A stretch of 8,452 nucleotides of DNA from Anaerolineae bacterium (GCA_029932895.1 JAOZPF010000120.1:1-8452); one strand, 5' to 3'. Shown: positions 1-6,722, numbered from the stretch's first letter. The notes: generated by a model from the letters alone, not told the origin. Numbers and translations are program-made.

Positions 1-2364
1 GGGGTCAGTGACCCCGGCCGGACACGCCACTGTGGCGGTATTGGTAAAAGCCCACCCGCTGGCGAGCGTGCCCTGCACGGTATAGACCACTGTCCCATTG
101 GCCGGGAGGTCGACGGTGTCGGCGATGTCGCCGGATGAGCTGGCGGTACAGGATGCTCCGCCATACCCCACGCAACTCCAGGTCACGTCAGTGACCGCGG
201 CAGGCATCGCGTCCGACATGACGGCCCCGCTGACGTCACTCACACCGAGGTTGGTCACGCTGATGACGTAGGTGATCCCCTGTCCGGGCAAGGCTGTCGT
301 CGGCCAGGCCGTCTTGGCGATGGCGAGATCGGCCCAGGCATCCACCGTGGTGTGGTTGGTGGCATAGTTGTTGGTGTTGTCTGGGTCGAACACGTCGTTC
401 GAGACCAGCCCATCGTTCTCCAGCACCGTTCCCCCCTCCAGCCCGGCCGGCACATTGGCCACGATGAGGACGGCGAGGCTGGAGCCGGGAGGCAGCGAGC
501 CTAGTCCGCAGGTCAACCGGTCCGGCAGGTCGCTGATGCACACACCCTGACCCGGGGTGATGACAGAAGTGACCTCGATCGATGAGGGTACATAGTCCTG
601 CAGCACCACGTTTTCGGCCGGCGAGGGGCCGTGGTTGGTAATGGTCAGGGTATAGGTCAGACTGCCGCCGGCGGTGACCGCGTTGGGCGTCAGGGCGACC
701 GTGCCGCCGGGTTGCCCGTCCACCTGGACCTGCCCCACGGCCGTCTTGGTCACGCTCAGGTCGGCCACGGCGGTAGCGGCGATAAAGTCCAGCGCCTGAT
801 TGTTGTTGAGGTCCGGGTCCGGCGTATCAGCAAGCACCTGCACCTGGTTGCTAATGTCCTGGGCCGCGTCGGCCCGCGCTTCGATCTGGACGGTCCAGCG
901 CCCGTCTCCGGGGATCGTCCCCCAGGGCTCGAGAGGGACGTTGAGCTGGCAGGTGATGGTGATGCCGTTCGTGGCACACGTATCCGGGCGGTTCGGGTCG
1001 TCGATGATGCGCAACAGAGTGACTGGCCCGGCGAGGATGTCATCCTGCATGACCACTGACCGCGCGAATGATGGCCCCAGATTGTCGACAAAGAGCGTAC
1101 AAGTAAACGTCTCCCCGACCTGCACTGTCGTCTCCGGGTAACTCATCTTGGTCACCGCCAAGTCGGCGCTATCCAAGAGAAGCGTCTCCAGAAGCAGGAG
1201 GTTGTCGCTGGGATTCTGGTCGACGTTCTCGCAGCCGACCTCGGAAGCACTGGACAGGGTCAGGGTGCCGTTGGCGCGGGTGTCCGCATCGACCCCGACC
1301 TCGATCTGGAAGCTGCGGCTGTGCTGAGTCGCCAGGTCACCGAGATCGCAGAGGAGCTGGTCCTCGCCGCCGGGACCCGTGCCGGTGGTGAGCGTGCAGC
1401 CGCCGGGCAGCGTCTCGGTGATATACGCCGTTTGCAGGGGCAGCGTCTCTGTCACCACGACGGACAGCGCGTCGTTTGCGCCATTGTTGGTGACGGTGAT
1501 CTCGTAGACGAGCGGTTCGCCAGCGACGGCCTGGTCGGGTGTTGTCGTCGCCCCTATCTCCAGGTCGGTGGCTGGTGCCAAGCGGACGTCGTCGATGAGC
1601 AGGCCGGCATCGCCGTCAAAGTCATTCGTCCCCTGGTCCGACACCAGGAACTGGAGCAAATAGATGCCCGACGTATCAATCTGCCAGGCCGAGGTCTGGA
1701 ACGGGCTGTGGCCGTAGTTATAGGTACTGCCGTCCGTCGCGCCGCTGCTGGTCACGGTGGTAGAGATACCATTGACCCCCACGTCGGGGAAGGGCGAGGT
1801 GCCGCCGCCGGGGACGCTGCCGCTCAGGATCACGGTGCTGTTGAGCGTGACCTGGAAAAAGTCGTCGTGCAGGCCGGGATTGGTCGAGCCGTCGCTCTCT
1901 GCGGTCAGGAAACTCCAATCGAAGCTGAGGACAGCCGGCACGTCGCCCGAGGTGAGGATAAAGAGCTGGCTCAGCGAGGTGCGGTCGTTGTCATCCTGGT
2001 TGTTGGGGTCGCCGTCGAGATTGTCCTGAGCGGCAGAGCCGCTGGCGTCGCCAGGCCCGCTGGATAACAGAGCAAAATAGCTGCCTGCGGGCGGGGCGGG
2101 TGAGGCAGGCCCCGAGAATGCGGCTCCGGTGAGCACTTCGGCGTTGCCAGCGCTGCCTCCCACGCTCCAACTGGTCAGATCGCCGCTCTCGAACCCCCCA
2201 TTTGCCAGCTCCACCCACAGCGGGGCGTGTTGAGGGGGCACGGATGGTTCCGCGGCGGTCTGGATCCGTGTGTGAGGGGTGGCTGCCCTGGTCGCGGCCG
2301 GCGAGCAGAGTTGGACGAGGACGAGCAAGAGTGGAATAAGAGAATGAATCCGCAGGCGACTCAT
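1..2364 (-). CDS. Exported DUF11-repeat surface protein (C-terminus beyond window)
   Basis: An uninterrupted minus-strand frame runs from an ATG at 2364 to the window edge: 788 codons and no stop, so the C-terminus is missing. Residues 1-28 look like a Sec signal peptide (basic start, PLLLVLVQL core, Ala-rich cleavage region). Residues about 50-265 form a secreted beta-rich domain that opens with NGGFESGDLTSW and ends near LLIDDVRLAP, a layout common in bacterial exported carbohydrate-binding-like modules. At least four DUF11-type beta-sandwich repeats follow, starting near residues 267, 399, 534 and 678. Each opens with AD/TDL followed by a V/I-x-K-like motif and contains a Y/F-x-(I/L)-x-V/I-x-N-x-G strand (YEITVTNNG, CTLFVDNLG, YTLTITNHG, YVISVTNLG). 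Such repeats usually build extended surface or adhesin-like stalks; no enzyme motif is visible. AAGGAGG at 2374-2380 with a 9-nt gap fixes the start. It is the last visible gene of the leftward group. The exact role is unknown; cell-wall attachment cannot be judged without the C-terminus. Confidence 0.9.
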   Translation of the reverse strand, partial: MSRLRIHSLIPLLLVLVQLCSPAATRAATPHTRIQTAAEPSVPPQHAPLWVELANGGFESGDLTSWSVGGSAGNAEVLTGAAFSGPASPAPPAGSYFALLSSGPGDASGSAAQDNLDGDPNNQDDNDRTSLSQLFILTSGDVPAVLSFDWSFLTAESDGSTNPGLHDDFFQVTLNSTVILSGSVPGGGTSPFPDVGVNGISTTVTSSGATDGSTYNYGHSPFQTSAWQIDTSGIYLLQFLVSDQGTNDFDGDAGLLIDDVRLAPATDLEIGATTTPDQAVAGEPLVYEITVTNNGANDALSVVVTETLPLQTAYITETLPGGCTLTTGTGPGGEDQLLCDLGDLATQHSRSFQIEVGVDADTRANGTLTLSSASEVGCENVDQNPSDNLLLLETLLLDSADLAVTKMSYPETTVQVGETFTCTLFVDNLGPSFARSVVMQDDILAGPVTLLRIIDDPNRPDTCATNGITITCQLNVPLEPWGTIPGDGRWTVQIEARADAAQDISNQVQVLADTPDPDLNNNQALDFIAATAVADLSVTKTAVGQVQVDGQPGGTVALTPNAVTAGGSLTYTLTITNHGPSPAENVVLQDYVPSSIEVTSVITPGQGVCISDLPDRLTCGLGSLPPGSSLAVLIVANVPAGLEGGTVLENDGLVSNDVFDPDNTNNYATNHTTVDAWADLAIAKTAWPTTALPGQGITYVISVTNLGVSDVSGAVMSDAMPAAVTDVTWSCVGYGGASCTASSSGDIADTVDLPANGTVVYTVQGTLASGWAFTNTATVACPAGVTDP

Positions 2365-2401
2365 CGTCAGTATCCTCCTTTCACTGTGACGCGGGCGGTC
2401 A

Positions 2402-2983
2402 TCACGGTCGTGGCGGGCGTGTCGGCAGCGGTGTCGGGGTCGGTGAGGGACGTGGCGGGCGTGGGGGGCCCGGGGGGGGGGTGGCGGACGGGGGGGCCGG
2501 GGGGGTAACGGGGGGACCGGGGGGGGCGGTAGGGGTGTGGGTCGGCCGGGGCGTGAATGTGGACGTGGGAGTGGGCGTCGGCGTGGGGGTGCGAACCGCG
2601 GTTGGCTGAGCCGGCGGGGAAGTGGGGGCAACGGCGGGAGGCGTGGGGGAGGGAGGAGGTGTTGGGGTCGCGGTGGGCGTGCTAAAAGTAACGGGGGGAG
2701 CGATCACGGCCTCTGCCCCGGGGGTGCGAAGGGTATCTGGGTTGAAAGGCTGAAGGTCGATCGCCTCGCGACGGAGCGGCTCGAAATAGATATTCCACTC
2801 GCTGTAGCCAGCATCGGGATCGATTTGGGAGAGCATGCTGGCCTCCACCTTCCACGTCCGTTTGGGCCAGACCGCCGCCTGGGCGGCGGCTAGGAGGCAG
2901 CCAAACCCCGCCACCAGCAACAACAGGAGCGCCAGTAGGTCGCGCAGCTCACGAGGCTGGTAGTGGGATGCCCTGTCACTCAT
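2402..2983 (-). CDS. Small membrane-anchored protein with Pro/Thr-rich tail, unknown function
   Basis: I do not recognise this 193-residue protein. It has a short cytoplasmic N-terminus (1-13), one strong hydrophobic segment (about 14-38, LLALLLLLVAGFGCLLAAA) and a compact non-repetitive block at 39-98. That block is rich in W, Y, F and charged residues (WPKRTWKVEASM, then FEPLRREAIDLQPF). A Pro/Thr/Ser tail with TPTPTPTPT from about 101 to the end follows. The likely topology is a signal anchor or uncleaved signal with block and tail outside the cell; the tail may span or bind the cell wall. The ATG at 2983 is the first possible start because an in-frame TAG lies three codons upstream; the ribosome site is weak (AAAG). 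It follows the kinase gene by 97 nt and precedes the DUF11 gene by 37 nt. The 3' end is uncertain: it crosses six long C-runs (coding strand), and one extra base in the C10 run would give a 205-residue product ending at 2367. Confidence 0.7.
   Translation of the reverse strand: MSDRASHYQPRELRDLLALLLLLVAGFGCLLAAAQAAVWPKRTWKVEASMLSQIDPDAGYSEWNIYFEPLRREAIDLQPFNPDTLRTPGAEAVIAPPVTFSTPTATPTPPPSPTPPAVAPTSPPAQPTAVRTPTPTPTPTSTFTPRPTHTPTAPPGPPVTPPAPPSATPPPGPPRPPRPSPTPTPLPTRPPRP
2463..2526 (+). repeat. Cluster of six long G-runs (G-quadruplex-prone, slippage-prone)
   Basis: The plus strand carries G-runs of 6 (2463-2468), 10 (2472-2481), 7 (2490-2496), 7 (2499-2505), 6 (2510-2515) and 8 (2519-2526), separated by loops of 2 to 8 nt. 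This pattern meets the usual rule for intramolecular G-quadruplexes. The plus strand is the template strand for the overlapping gene, so the mRNA would be C-rich and only the DNA would be expected to fold. The stretch encodes Pro-rich sequence in the membrane-protein tail. Runs this long are also prone to replication slippage and to sequencing or assembly length errors. Confidence 0.75.
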
Positions 2984-3019
2984 CGCTGCTTTCTATCTCA
3001 TCTCCTGGGTCGTTTGCCA

Positions 3020-3039
3020 GCTCCAATTGCTTTTGGAGC
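3020..3039. other. Perfect 7-bp hairpin between kinase and small membrane protein genes
   Basis: GCTCCAA and TTGGAGC form a perfect 7-bp inverted repeat around a 6-nt loop in the 97-nt gap after the kinase stop codon. Neither strand has a T-run immediately after the stem, so it is not a convincing intrinsic terminator. It could be an mRNA processing or stability element, or chance. Confidence 0.3.
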
Positions 3040-3080
3040 GGTGCGGTCTGGTCGTCGCTTCCACGGGTTGTTTTTTTCGG

Positions 3081-5309
3081 CTATTCCGTTTGTGCCCGCA
3101 GCAGGATGCTAAAAGTGCTCCCTTTTCCTTCCTGGCTATCAACCCGTATCTCTCCCCTGTGGGCCTCGACGATCATCTTGGTCACATATAGGCCGAGCCC
3201 GAACCCACGCACACCGCTCCGCTGCTGGGTGACGCGGTAGAAGCGGGTAAAGAGCTTGGCTTGCTCCTTTGGGGGGATGCCGATGCCGGTGTCAGCGACA
3301 TCGAGAATCACCTGGTCCTCGTGCGCAGAGAGCCGCACCGTGACCCGACCTCCGCTGGGCGTATACTGCCAGGCGTTGCGGATCAGGCTGGTGACCGCCC
3401 AGCGCATCCGCCTGGGGTCGGCGTTTATCAGAGGGAGATCGCTGGGGATATCCACCTCGAACTCTAGCCCTTTGTCTTCCAGCTCTGGTCGCCACTCGAC
3501 GCATATTTCGTTCACCAGATCACCGAACTGGATCGGGCGGCGCTGCAGGCCAATCCGCCCGCCTGCCTCCATCTCGGAGAAATCCAGCAGTTCCTCGACC
3601 ATCGCGACCAGGTTGTTGGTGTGATGGTTGATGGTCTCCAAGAACTCGATCTGTTGCCTGTCCAGGTTACTGCTGGCGTTGACGAGCAGGAGCTCACTAT
3701 ACCCCTTGATCGCCGTCAGCGGTGTGCGTAGTTCGTGAGATACATGGGTGATGAAGGCATCCTTGAGCCGCTCTGCCTCGGCCTCGGCAGTCACGTCACG
3801 AAGAACGATGACATTCCCCAGGCGTTCCCCGTCGTCGGTGTGCACGGCCGCTGCGCTGACAGAGATGACCTTATTGCTCACCTCCAGGCGGCGGCTCTCC
3901 ACCAGCCAGGGGGTAGAGTCGGGGAGTTGGTCCTGTCCGGTAGTCACCGTCTCGCGCAGAGGGGCAAGGGCAAAGTCGGCAGCCAGGTCCGCCAGCATAG
4001 ACTCGGCCGCTGTGTTTTGCGGCACCAGATTGCCCTCCAGGTCTTCGAGCAGCACGCCATCGCCGATGCTGGAGAGGATGGCGCGCATACGGCTGGAGGA
4101 TGTCTTTTGCTCATAGAGCAGCCGCTCCAGTTCTCGGGTTCGCTCCGCCAGCCGCTCTGTCATCCCGTCGAAGGTGGCAGCCAGCACGCCGATCTCGTCT
4201 TGGCTCTTGATATCCGTCCGCCGATTTAGGTCCCCATCAGCCACGGCCTGTGACACGCGCACCAGGCGGCCCAGGGGACTGGTGATGCGCCGCGACACGA
4301 TGTACCCGACCAGGATGACGCACGCCGTTGCGGCGGCAAAGAGCAGGGCGTACGTATCGCGGCTGGTGGCGCCAGCCTCGATGATGAAATGAGAGGGCAG
4401 TACGACGGCAAAGACCCCCAGCTTGGCCCCTCCCACCTGGAGCGGCCCGCGGGCAATTCGGTACCAGCGGTTATTGACCTGGAAATTCTCGCCGATGGTC
4501 ACCTCGGTATTGAGCAGACACTCCTCATACAGAGTGGGGGCGATCGCCAATGCGTCCAACGGCGAGCCGCCTTCCTGCGGTGGCCCTGTGGGGGCAAAGG
4601 TCGAGGCCACGGCGCGGCCGCCGTCGAGATAGACGATTATATTCGCCAGGGAGATGTCCTTCCACTGGGGGAGCAGCGTGTCCAGGCTGGTTCCGATGAT
4701 GAGGACGCCGACCATCCGCTCTTCCAGCCTGACGGGACCCGCGGTGAAATAGTAGTAACGCCCATCTACCGGATGGATGCCGATGCCCTGCCTCGGCTGA
4801 GTGGCGAGGTCGCCAGCCGCGAGTAACTGCTGGACCATCTGCACGGTTGAGGCATCTGCCTGATCCGACACATCCTCAAAATGCCCCTCCGCCGAGCGCA
4901 GGACGTGCAGCACCTGTCTGCCCTGGGCGTCGACGACGGCAAAGGTTTGGATACTCTTGTCCGCTATCGCTCGCAGGGCTGGTGTAGCCACTCCCTCCTG
5001 GTCGCTGGCCGCCAATGCCTCGGCGACCCCCTGCGTAAAGGCCACTTGGCGCGCTACGCTGGTGTGGTGGGCCTCTTGGCTAGCCAGGGTGTCCGAAACG
5101 ACGCGCCCGGTCTCCAGTAGGTGGTTGGTCAGCCGTTCGTCGAGGGAGGCAGCTACCAGCCGGGTGACGACGTACGTGCCGATGATGGCAACGATCAGGG
5201 TGAGGATCAGGTAGGGAAGGATGATCTTGGTGCGGATATTAAAGACAAGGGGACGTCCCGGCCACCGGAGGGATGCTTTACGCTGTCTCGGCTGACGGTT
5301 CTGTGTCAC
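3081..5309 (-). CDS. Membrane sensor histidine kinase (Cache-like, HAMP, PAS-like, HisKA, HATPase)
   Basis: This is a sensor kinase of about 742 residues that autophosphorylates a histidine and passes phosphate to a response regulator, none of which is in view. Residues count from the GTG at 5309: a basic N-terminus, TM1 about 28-52, an extracellular sensor of about 265 residues containing YYYFTAGPV and GVLIIGTSLDTL (dCache-like), TM2 about 319-338, HAMP about 339-391 (RRITSPL, DEIG), a coiled linker, a PAS-like domain about 407-507, HisKA about 514-580 and HATPase_c about 627-740. The phosphoacceptor is H525 in VSHELRTPL. The following E526 and T529 fit the ExxT motif associated with phosphatase activity. 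The N-box is LIRNAWQYTP (N645), G1 is DVADTGIGIP (D673), the F-box LFTRFYR and G2 GFGLGLYV, so it appears catalytically complete. I chose GTG because GGGAG lies 8 nt upstream; the frame stays open to a TTG at 5378 (765 aa), preceded only by weak AGGGG. It probably heads the leftward operon. The signal sensed is unknown. Confidence 0.95.
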   Translation of the reverse strand: MTQNRQPRQRKASLRWPGRPLVFNIRTKIILPYLILTLIVAIIGTYVVTRLVAASLDERLTNHLLETGRVVSDTLASQEAHHTSVARQVAFTQGVAEALAASDQEGVATPALRAIADKSIQTFAVVDAQGRQVLHVLRSAEGHFEDVSDQADASTVQMVQQLLAAGDLATQPRQGIGIHPVDGRYYYFTAGPVRLEERMVGVLIIGTSLDTLLPQWKDISLANIIVYLDGGRAVASTFAPTGPPQEGGSPLDALAIAPTLYEECLLNTEVTIGENFQVNNRWYRIARGPLQVGGAKLGVFAVVLPSHFIIEAGATSRDTYALLFAAATACVILVGYIVSRRITSPLGRLVRVSQAVADGDLNRRTDIKSQDEIGVLAATFDGMTERLAERTRELERLLYEQKTSSSRMRAILSSIGDGVLLEDLEGNLVPQNTAAESMLADLAADFALAPLRETVTTGQDQLPDSTPWLVESRRLEVSNKVISVSAAAVHTDDGERLGNVIVLRDVTAEAEAERLKDAFITHVSHELRTPLTAIKGYSELLLVNASSNLDRQQIEFLETINHHTNNLVAMVEELLDFSEMEAGGRIGLQRRPIQFGDLVNEICVEWRPELEDKGLEFEVDIPSDLPLINADPRRMRWAVTSLIRNAWQYTPSGGRVTVRLSAHEDQVILDVADTGIGIPPKEQAKLFTRFYRVTQQRSGVRGFGLGLYVTKMIVEAHRGEIRVDSQEGKGSTFSILLRAQTE

Positions 5310-5317
5310 AGGTGCTA

Positions 5318-5322
5318 CTCCC
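5318..5322 (-). promoter_or_regulatory. Ribosome binding site deciding the kinase start
   Basis: On the minus strand GGGAG is followed by 8 nt and then GTG at 5309-5307. This fits better than the TTG at 5378, whose nearest purine-rich element is AGGGG about 5 nt upstream. The conserved-looking protein begins shortly before TM1, which suits the shorter form. Confidence 0.5.
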
Positions 5323-5447
5323 GCCAGGGGTGATCTGAACCCAGGCTGTTTCAAGATCGATGTTCCCCTGTGGCACAATCAACCCCTGAACCGGTCCCAG
5401 AGCCAATTTGAGATGATAATGGCTATAGCGGATCGTTCGACGCTTTC

Positions 5448-5476
5448 ATTATACAGTTTACCGCTGTAGAAGTCAA
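5448..5476 (-). promoter_or_regulatory. Sigma70-type promoter for the leftward kinase group
   Basis: On the minus strand TTGACT (-35, 5476-5471) and TATAAT (-10, 5453-5448) are separated by exactly 17 bp. This is 11 of 12 consensus bases at optimal spacing. Transcription would start near 5441, giving a leader of about 130 nt to the GTG at 5309, or about 60 nt if translation starts at the TTG. A dyad covers the -35 box, so a repressor site is plausible. The match is seen directly; activity is inferred. Confidence 0.8.
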
Positions 5477-5498
5477 CAGCAGTGAGATGCACTTCACT
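5463..5498. promoter_or_regulatory. Two abutting 18-bp dyads, candidate operator over the -35 box
   Basis: GCTGT-8 nt-ACAGC (5463-5480) overlaps the -35 box of the leftward promoter. AGTGA-8 nt-TCACT (5481-5498) starts at the very next base. Both have 5-bp arms and 8-nt spacers, the geometry expected for dimeric helix-turn-helix proteins, but the arm sequences differ. Short arms arise by chance easily, so this is a candidate only. Confidence 0.35.
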
Positions 5499-5536
5499 CT
5501 GAGGGCGAGTAGGTGCGGCGCACCTCCGATGCACTT
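5486..5536. repeat. 9-bp direct repeat GATGCACTT, 42 bp apart
   Basis: GATGCACTT occurs at 5486-5494 and again at 5528-5536 in the same orientation. The 42-bp offset equals about four turns of B-DNA, so both copies would face the same side. The first copy lies inside the second dyad and the other just beyond the 15-bp palindrome, upstream of the leftward promoter. A paired activator or looping site is possible. Confidence 0.35.
5511..5525. promoter_or_regulatory. 15-bp palindrome AGGTGCGgCGCACCT, candidate operator
   Basis: AGGTGCG and CGCACCT are perfect 7-bp reverse complements around a single central G. The centre is about 77 bp upstream of the predicted leftward start site and about 155 bp upstream of the rightward one. 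This suits a dimeric regulator binding site. No T-run follows on either strand, so a terminator is unlikely. The cognate regulator is unknown. Confidence 0.45.
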
Positions 5537-5657
5537 GGATTTGGGGGCAGTCATCGCAATGGGATCGAGGCTTTAGCCGGTCTGCCGCCTGCGGGCACAA
5601 TTCCCAAAAGTGAGATAACCCCTCCCGCGGCCCCTCCGTTTCTCTCTGCCCTTTTTG

Positions 5658-5666
5658 TGCTATAAT
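5658..5666 (+). promoter_or_regulatory. amrS: Extended -10 promoter of the amr operon
   Basis: TGCTATAAT is a perfect extended -10 element (TGn plus TATAAT). The hexamer at the expected -35 position (about 5638-5644) matches TTGACA poorly, which is usual for extended -10 promoters. The start site would fall near 5673, leaving a leader of about 15 nt that is almost entirely the AGGAGG ribosome site. A leader that short leaves no room for a riboswitch or attenuator. Confidence 0.7.
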
Positions 5667-5674
5667 GGGAGCGC

Positions 5675-5680
5675 AGGAGG
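5675..5680 (+). promoter_or_regulatory. amrS: Ribosome binding site fixing the amrS start
   Basis: A perfect AGGAGG lies 7 nt before the ATG at 5688. This rules out the upstream in-frame TTG at 5655, which lies upstream of the -10 element and would not be on the predicted transcript. Confidence 0.85.
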
Positions 5681-5687
5681 GAGAGAT

Positions 5688-6701
5688 ATGCATAAGAAAG
5701 CCTATCTGACCCACCCGCTCCGTGATGGCGCGGTCCAGTGCCGGGTCTGTGAGCACTTTTGCGCCATCCACCCCGGCGAGATCGGCCGGTGTGGCGTGCG
5801 CCGCAATGAGGACGGAACGCTTTACCTCACTGTCTATGGCGAAGCGGTCGCCCTCAACCTCGACCCCGTGGAGAAAAAACCACTGTTCCATTTTCTCCCT
5901 GGCGGTCAGATTCTCTCTGTCGGTACCTATGGCTGCAACTTTCGCTGTCCTTTTTGCCAGAACTGGTCCATCTCCCAGCAGGGAGACCAGCCAGGCTACC
6001 AGGGCCACACGGCTATGCCAGAGATGCTGGTCGAGACCTGCCAGCGCTATGGCGCAGAGATGATCGCCTACACCTATAACGAGCCGACTGTCTTTTTCGA
6101 GTACACCTATGATACGGCCCAGCTCGCCCACGAGCGCGGCATTCGCAACGTCTATGTCTCCAATGGCTATATGTCGGAGGAGATGCTGGAGATGCTCGTG
6201 CCGTTCCTCGACGGCATCAACGTCGACCTGAAAGGCTTTACGGAAGCGTTCTACCGCGACCAGTGCCAGGCGCGGCTGGAGCCGGTCAAGCGGAACATCC
6301 GCACCATCGCCCAGGAAACTGATGTCGAGATCGAAGTGACCACTCTCCTCATCCCCGGCCTCAACGACTCGGAGGAGGAACTGCGGGCGATGGCGTCCTG
6401 GCTGGCCGAGGTCGACCACGAGATGCCGTGGCACATCTCTGCCTTCCACCCCGATTATCAGATGCGAGACCGCCCCCCCACGCCCCCCGCCTCTCTGGCG
6501 CGGGCCTATGAGCTGGGCAAGGAGGCCGGGTTGGACTATGTCTACGTTGGCAACGTGACGGACGTCGACCGCAGCTCGACCTTTTGCCCCGAATGTGGTG
6601 AACTACTCATCCGGCGCCGCTGGTACAGCGTGGACGAGCGCTGGGAGGAGCGCGGGGTCTGCCCCCGCTGCGGTCATCGCGTGCCCGGCGTCTGGTCGTG
6701 A
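5688..6701 (+). CDS. amrS: AmmeMemoRadiSam system radical SAM enzyme AmrS
   Basis: This 337-residue radical SAM protein is the enzyme of the AmmeMemoRadiSam system and resembles pyruvate formate-lyase activases. It would bind a [4Fe-4S] cluster and cleave S-adenosylmethionine to make a 5'-deoxyadenosyl radical; the physiological substrate is not known to me. The cluster motif is CNFRCPFC (C83, C87, C90). An N-terminal Cys set, CRVCEHFC plus C35 (C18, C21, C25, C35), is typical of the subfamily and could bind a second metal site. AYTYNEPTVFFEY (128-140) and GINVDLKGF (176-184) are family-typical core segments. The C-terminus carries two CPxCG knuckles (C300/C303 and C325/C328), a zinc-ribbon-like module, and ends VPGVWS. 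The length matches the family and no part appears missing. It is the first gene of the rightward operon, 32 nt before amrB. The start is set by AGGAGG and the promoter position. The protein is predicted cytoplasmic. Confidence 0.96.
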   Translation: MHKKAYLTHPLRDGAVQCRVCEHFCAIHPGEIGRCGVRRNEDGTLYLTVYGEAVALNLDPVEKKPLFHFLPGGQILSVGTYGCNFRCPFCQNWSISQQGDQPGYQGHTAMPEMLVETCQRYGAEMIAYTYNEPTVFFEYTYDTAQLAHERGIRNVYVSNGYMSEEMLEMLVPFLDGINVDLKGFTEAFYRDQCQARLEPVKRNIRTIAQETDVEIEVTTLLIPGLNDSEEELRAMASWLAEVDHEMPWHISAFHPDYQMRDRPPTPPASLARAYELGKEAGLDYVYVGNVTDVDRSSTFCPECGELLIRRRWYSVDERWEERGVCPRCGHRVPGVWS

Positions 6702-6722
6702 GGAGCAGCAAGCAATCGCTTC

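Larger units (their letters stand above)
5379..5687. other. Divergent intergenic regulatory region
   Basis: This stretch between the leftward kinase frame and the rightward amr genes contains no convincing gene. It holds the leftward sigma70 promoter, two abutting dyads, a 15-bp palindrome, a 9-bp direct repeat and the rightward extended -10 promoter, listed separately. The central part, about 5537-5650, shows only pyrimidine- and G-rich stretches and a short imperfect hairpin near 5583-5597. I see no RNA gene, riboswitch or clear terminator. Confidence 0.7.

Noticed and set aside
1321..2067. 248-codon plus-strand open frame
   Set aside because: It is antisense to the DUF11 gene, has no ribosome site or motif, and its composition is that of a shadow frame.
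2365..2530. Fusion of the small membrane protein to the DUF11 protein through the third frame
   Set aside because: The third frame does read into the DUF11 ATG, but it would encode a His/Arg-rich stretch and would bury the DUF11 signal peptide; the separate ribosome site makes two genes more likely.
3020..3039. Hairpin as a Rho-independent terminator after the kinase gene
   Set aside because: The stem is perfect but no T-run follows on either strand, and it lies about 40 nt past the stop codon.
3735..4229. Plus-strand open frames within the kinase region (also near 4389-4826)
   Set aside because: They are antisense to the HAMP, PAS-like and sensor parts of a complete histidine kinase.
5401..5424. 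AGCCA / TGGCT inverted repeat in the kinase leader
   Set aside because: Only 5 bp with a 14-nt loop; expected by chance.
5379..6449. 356-codon minus-strand open frame antisense to amrS
   Set aside because: It lies opposite a gene with clear radical SAM motifs, promoter and ribosome site. Its translation shows no recognisable motif and it runs into the intergenic region; GC-rich DNA commonly leaves such antisense frames open.
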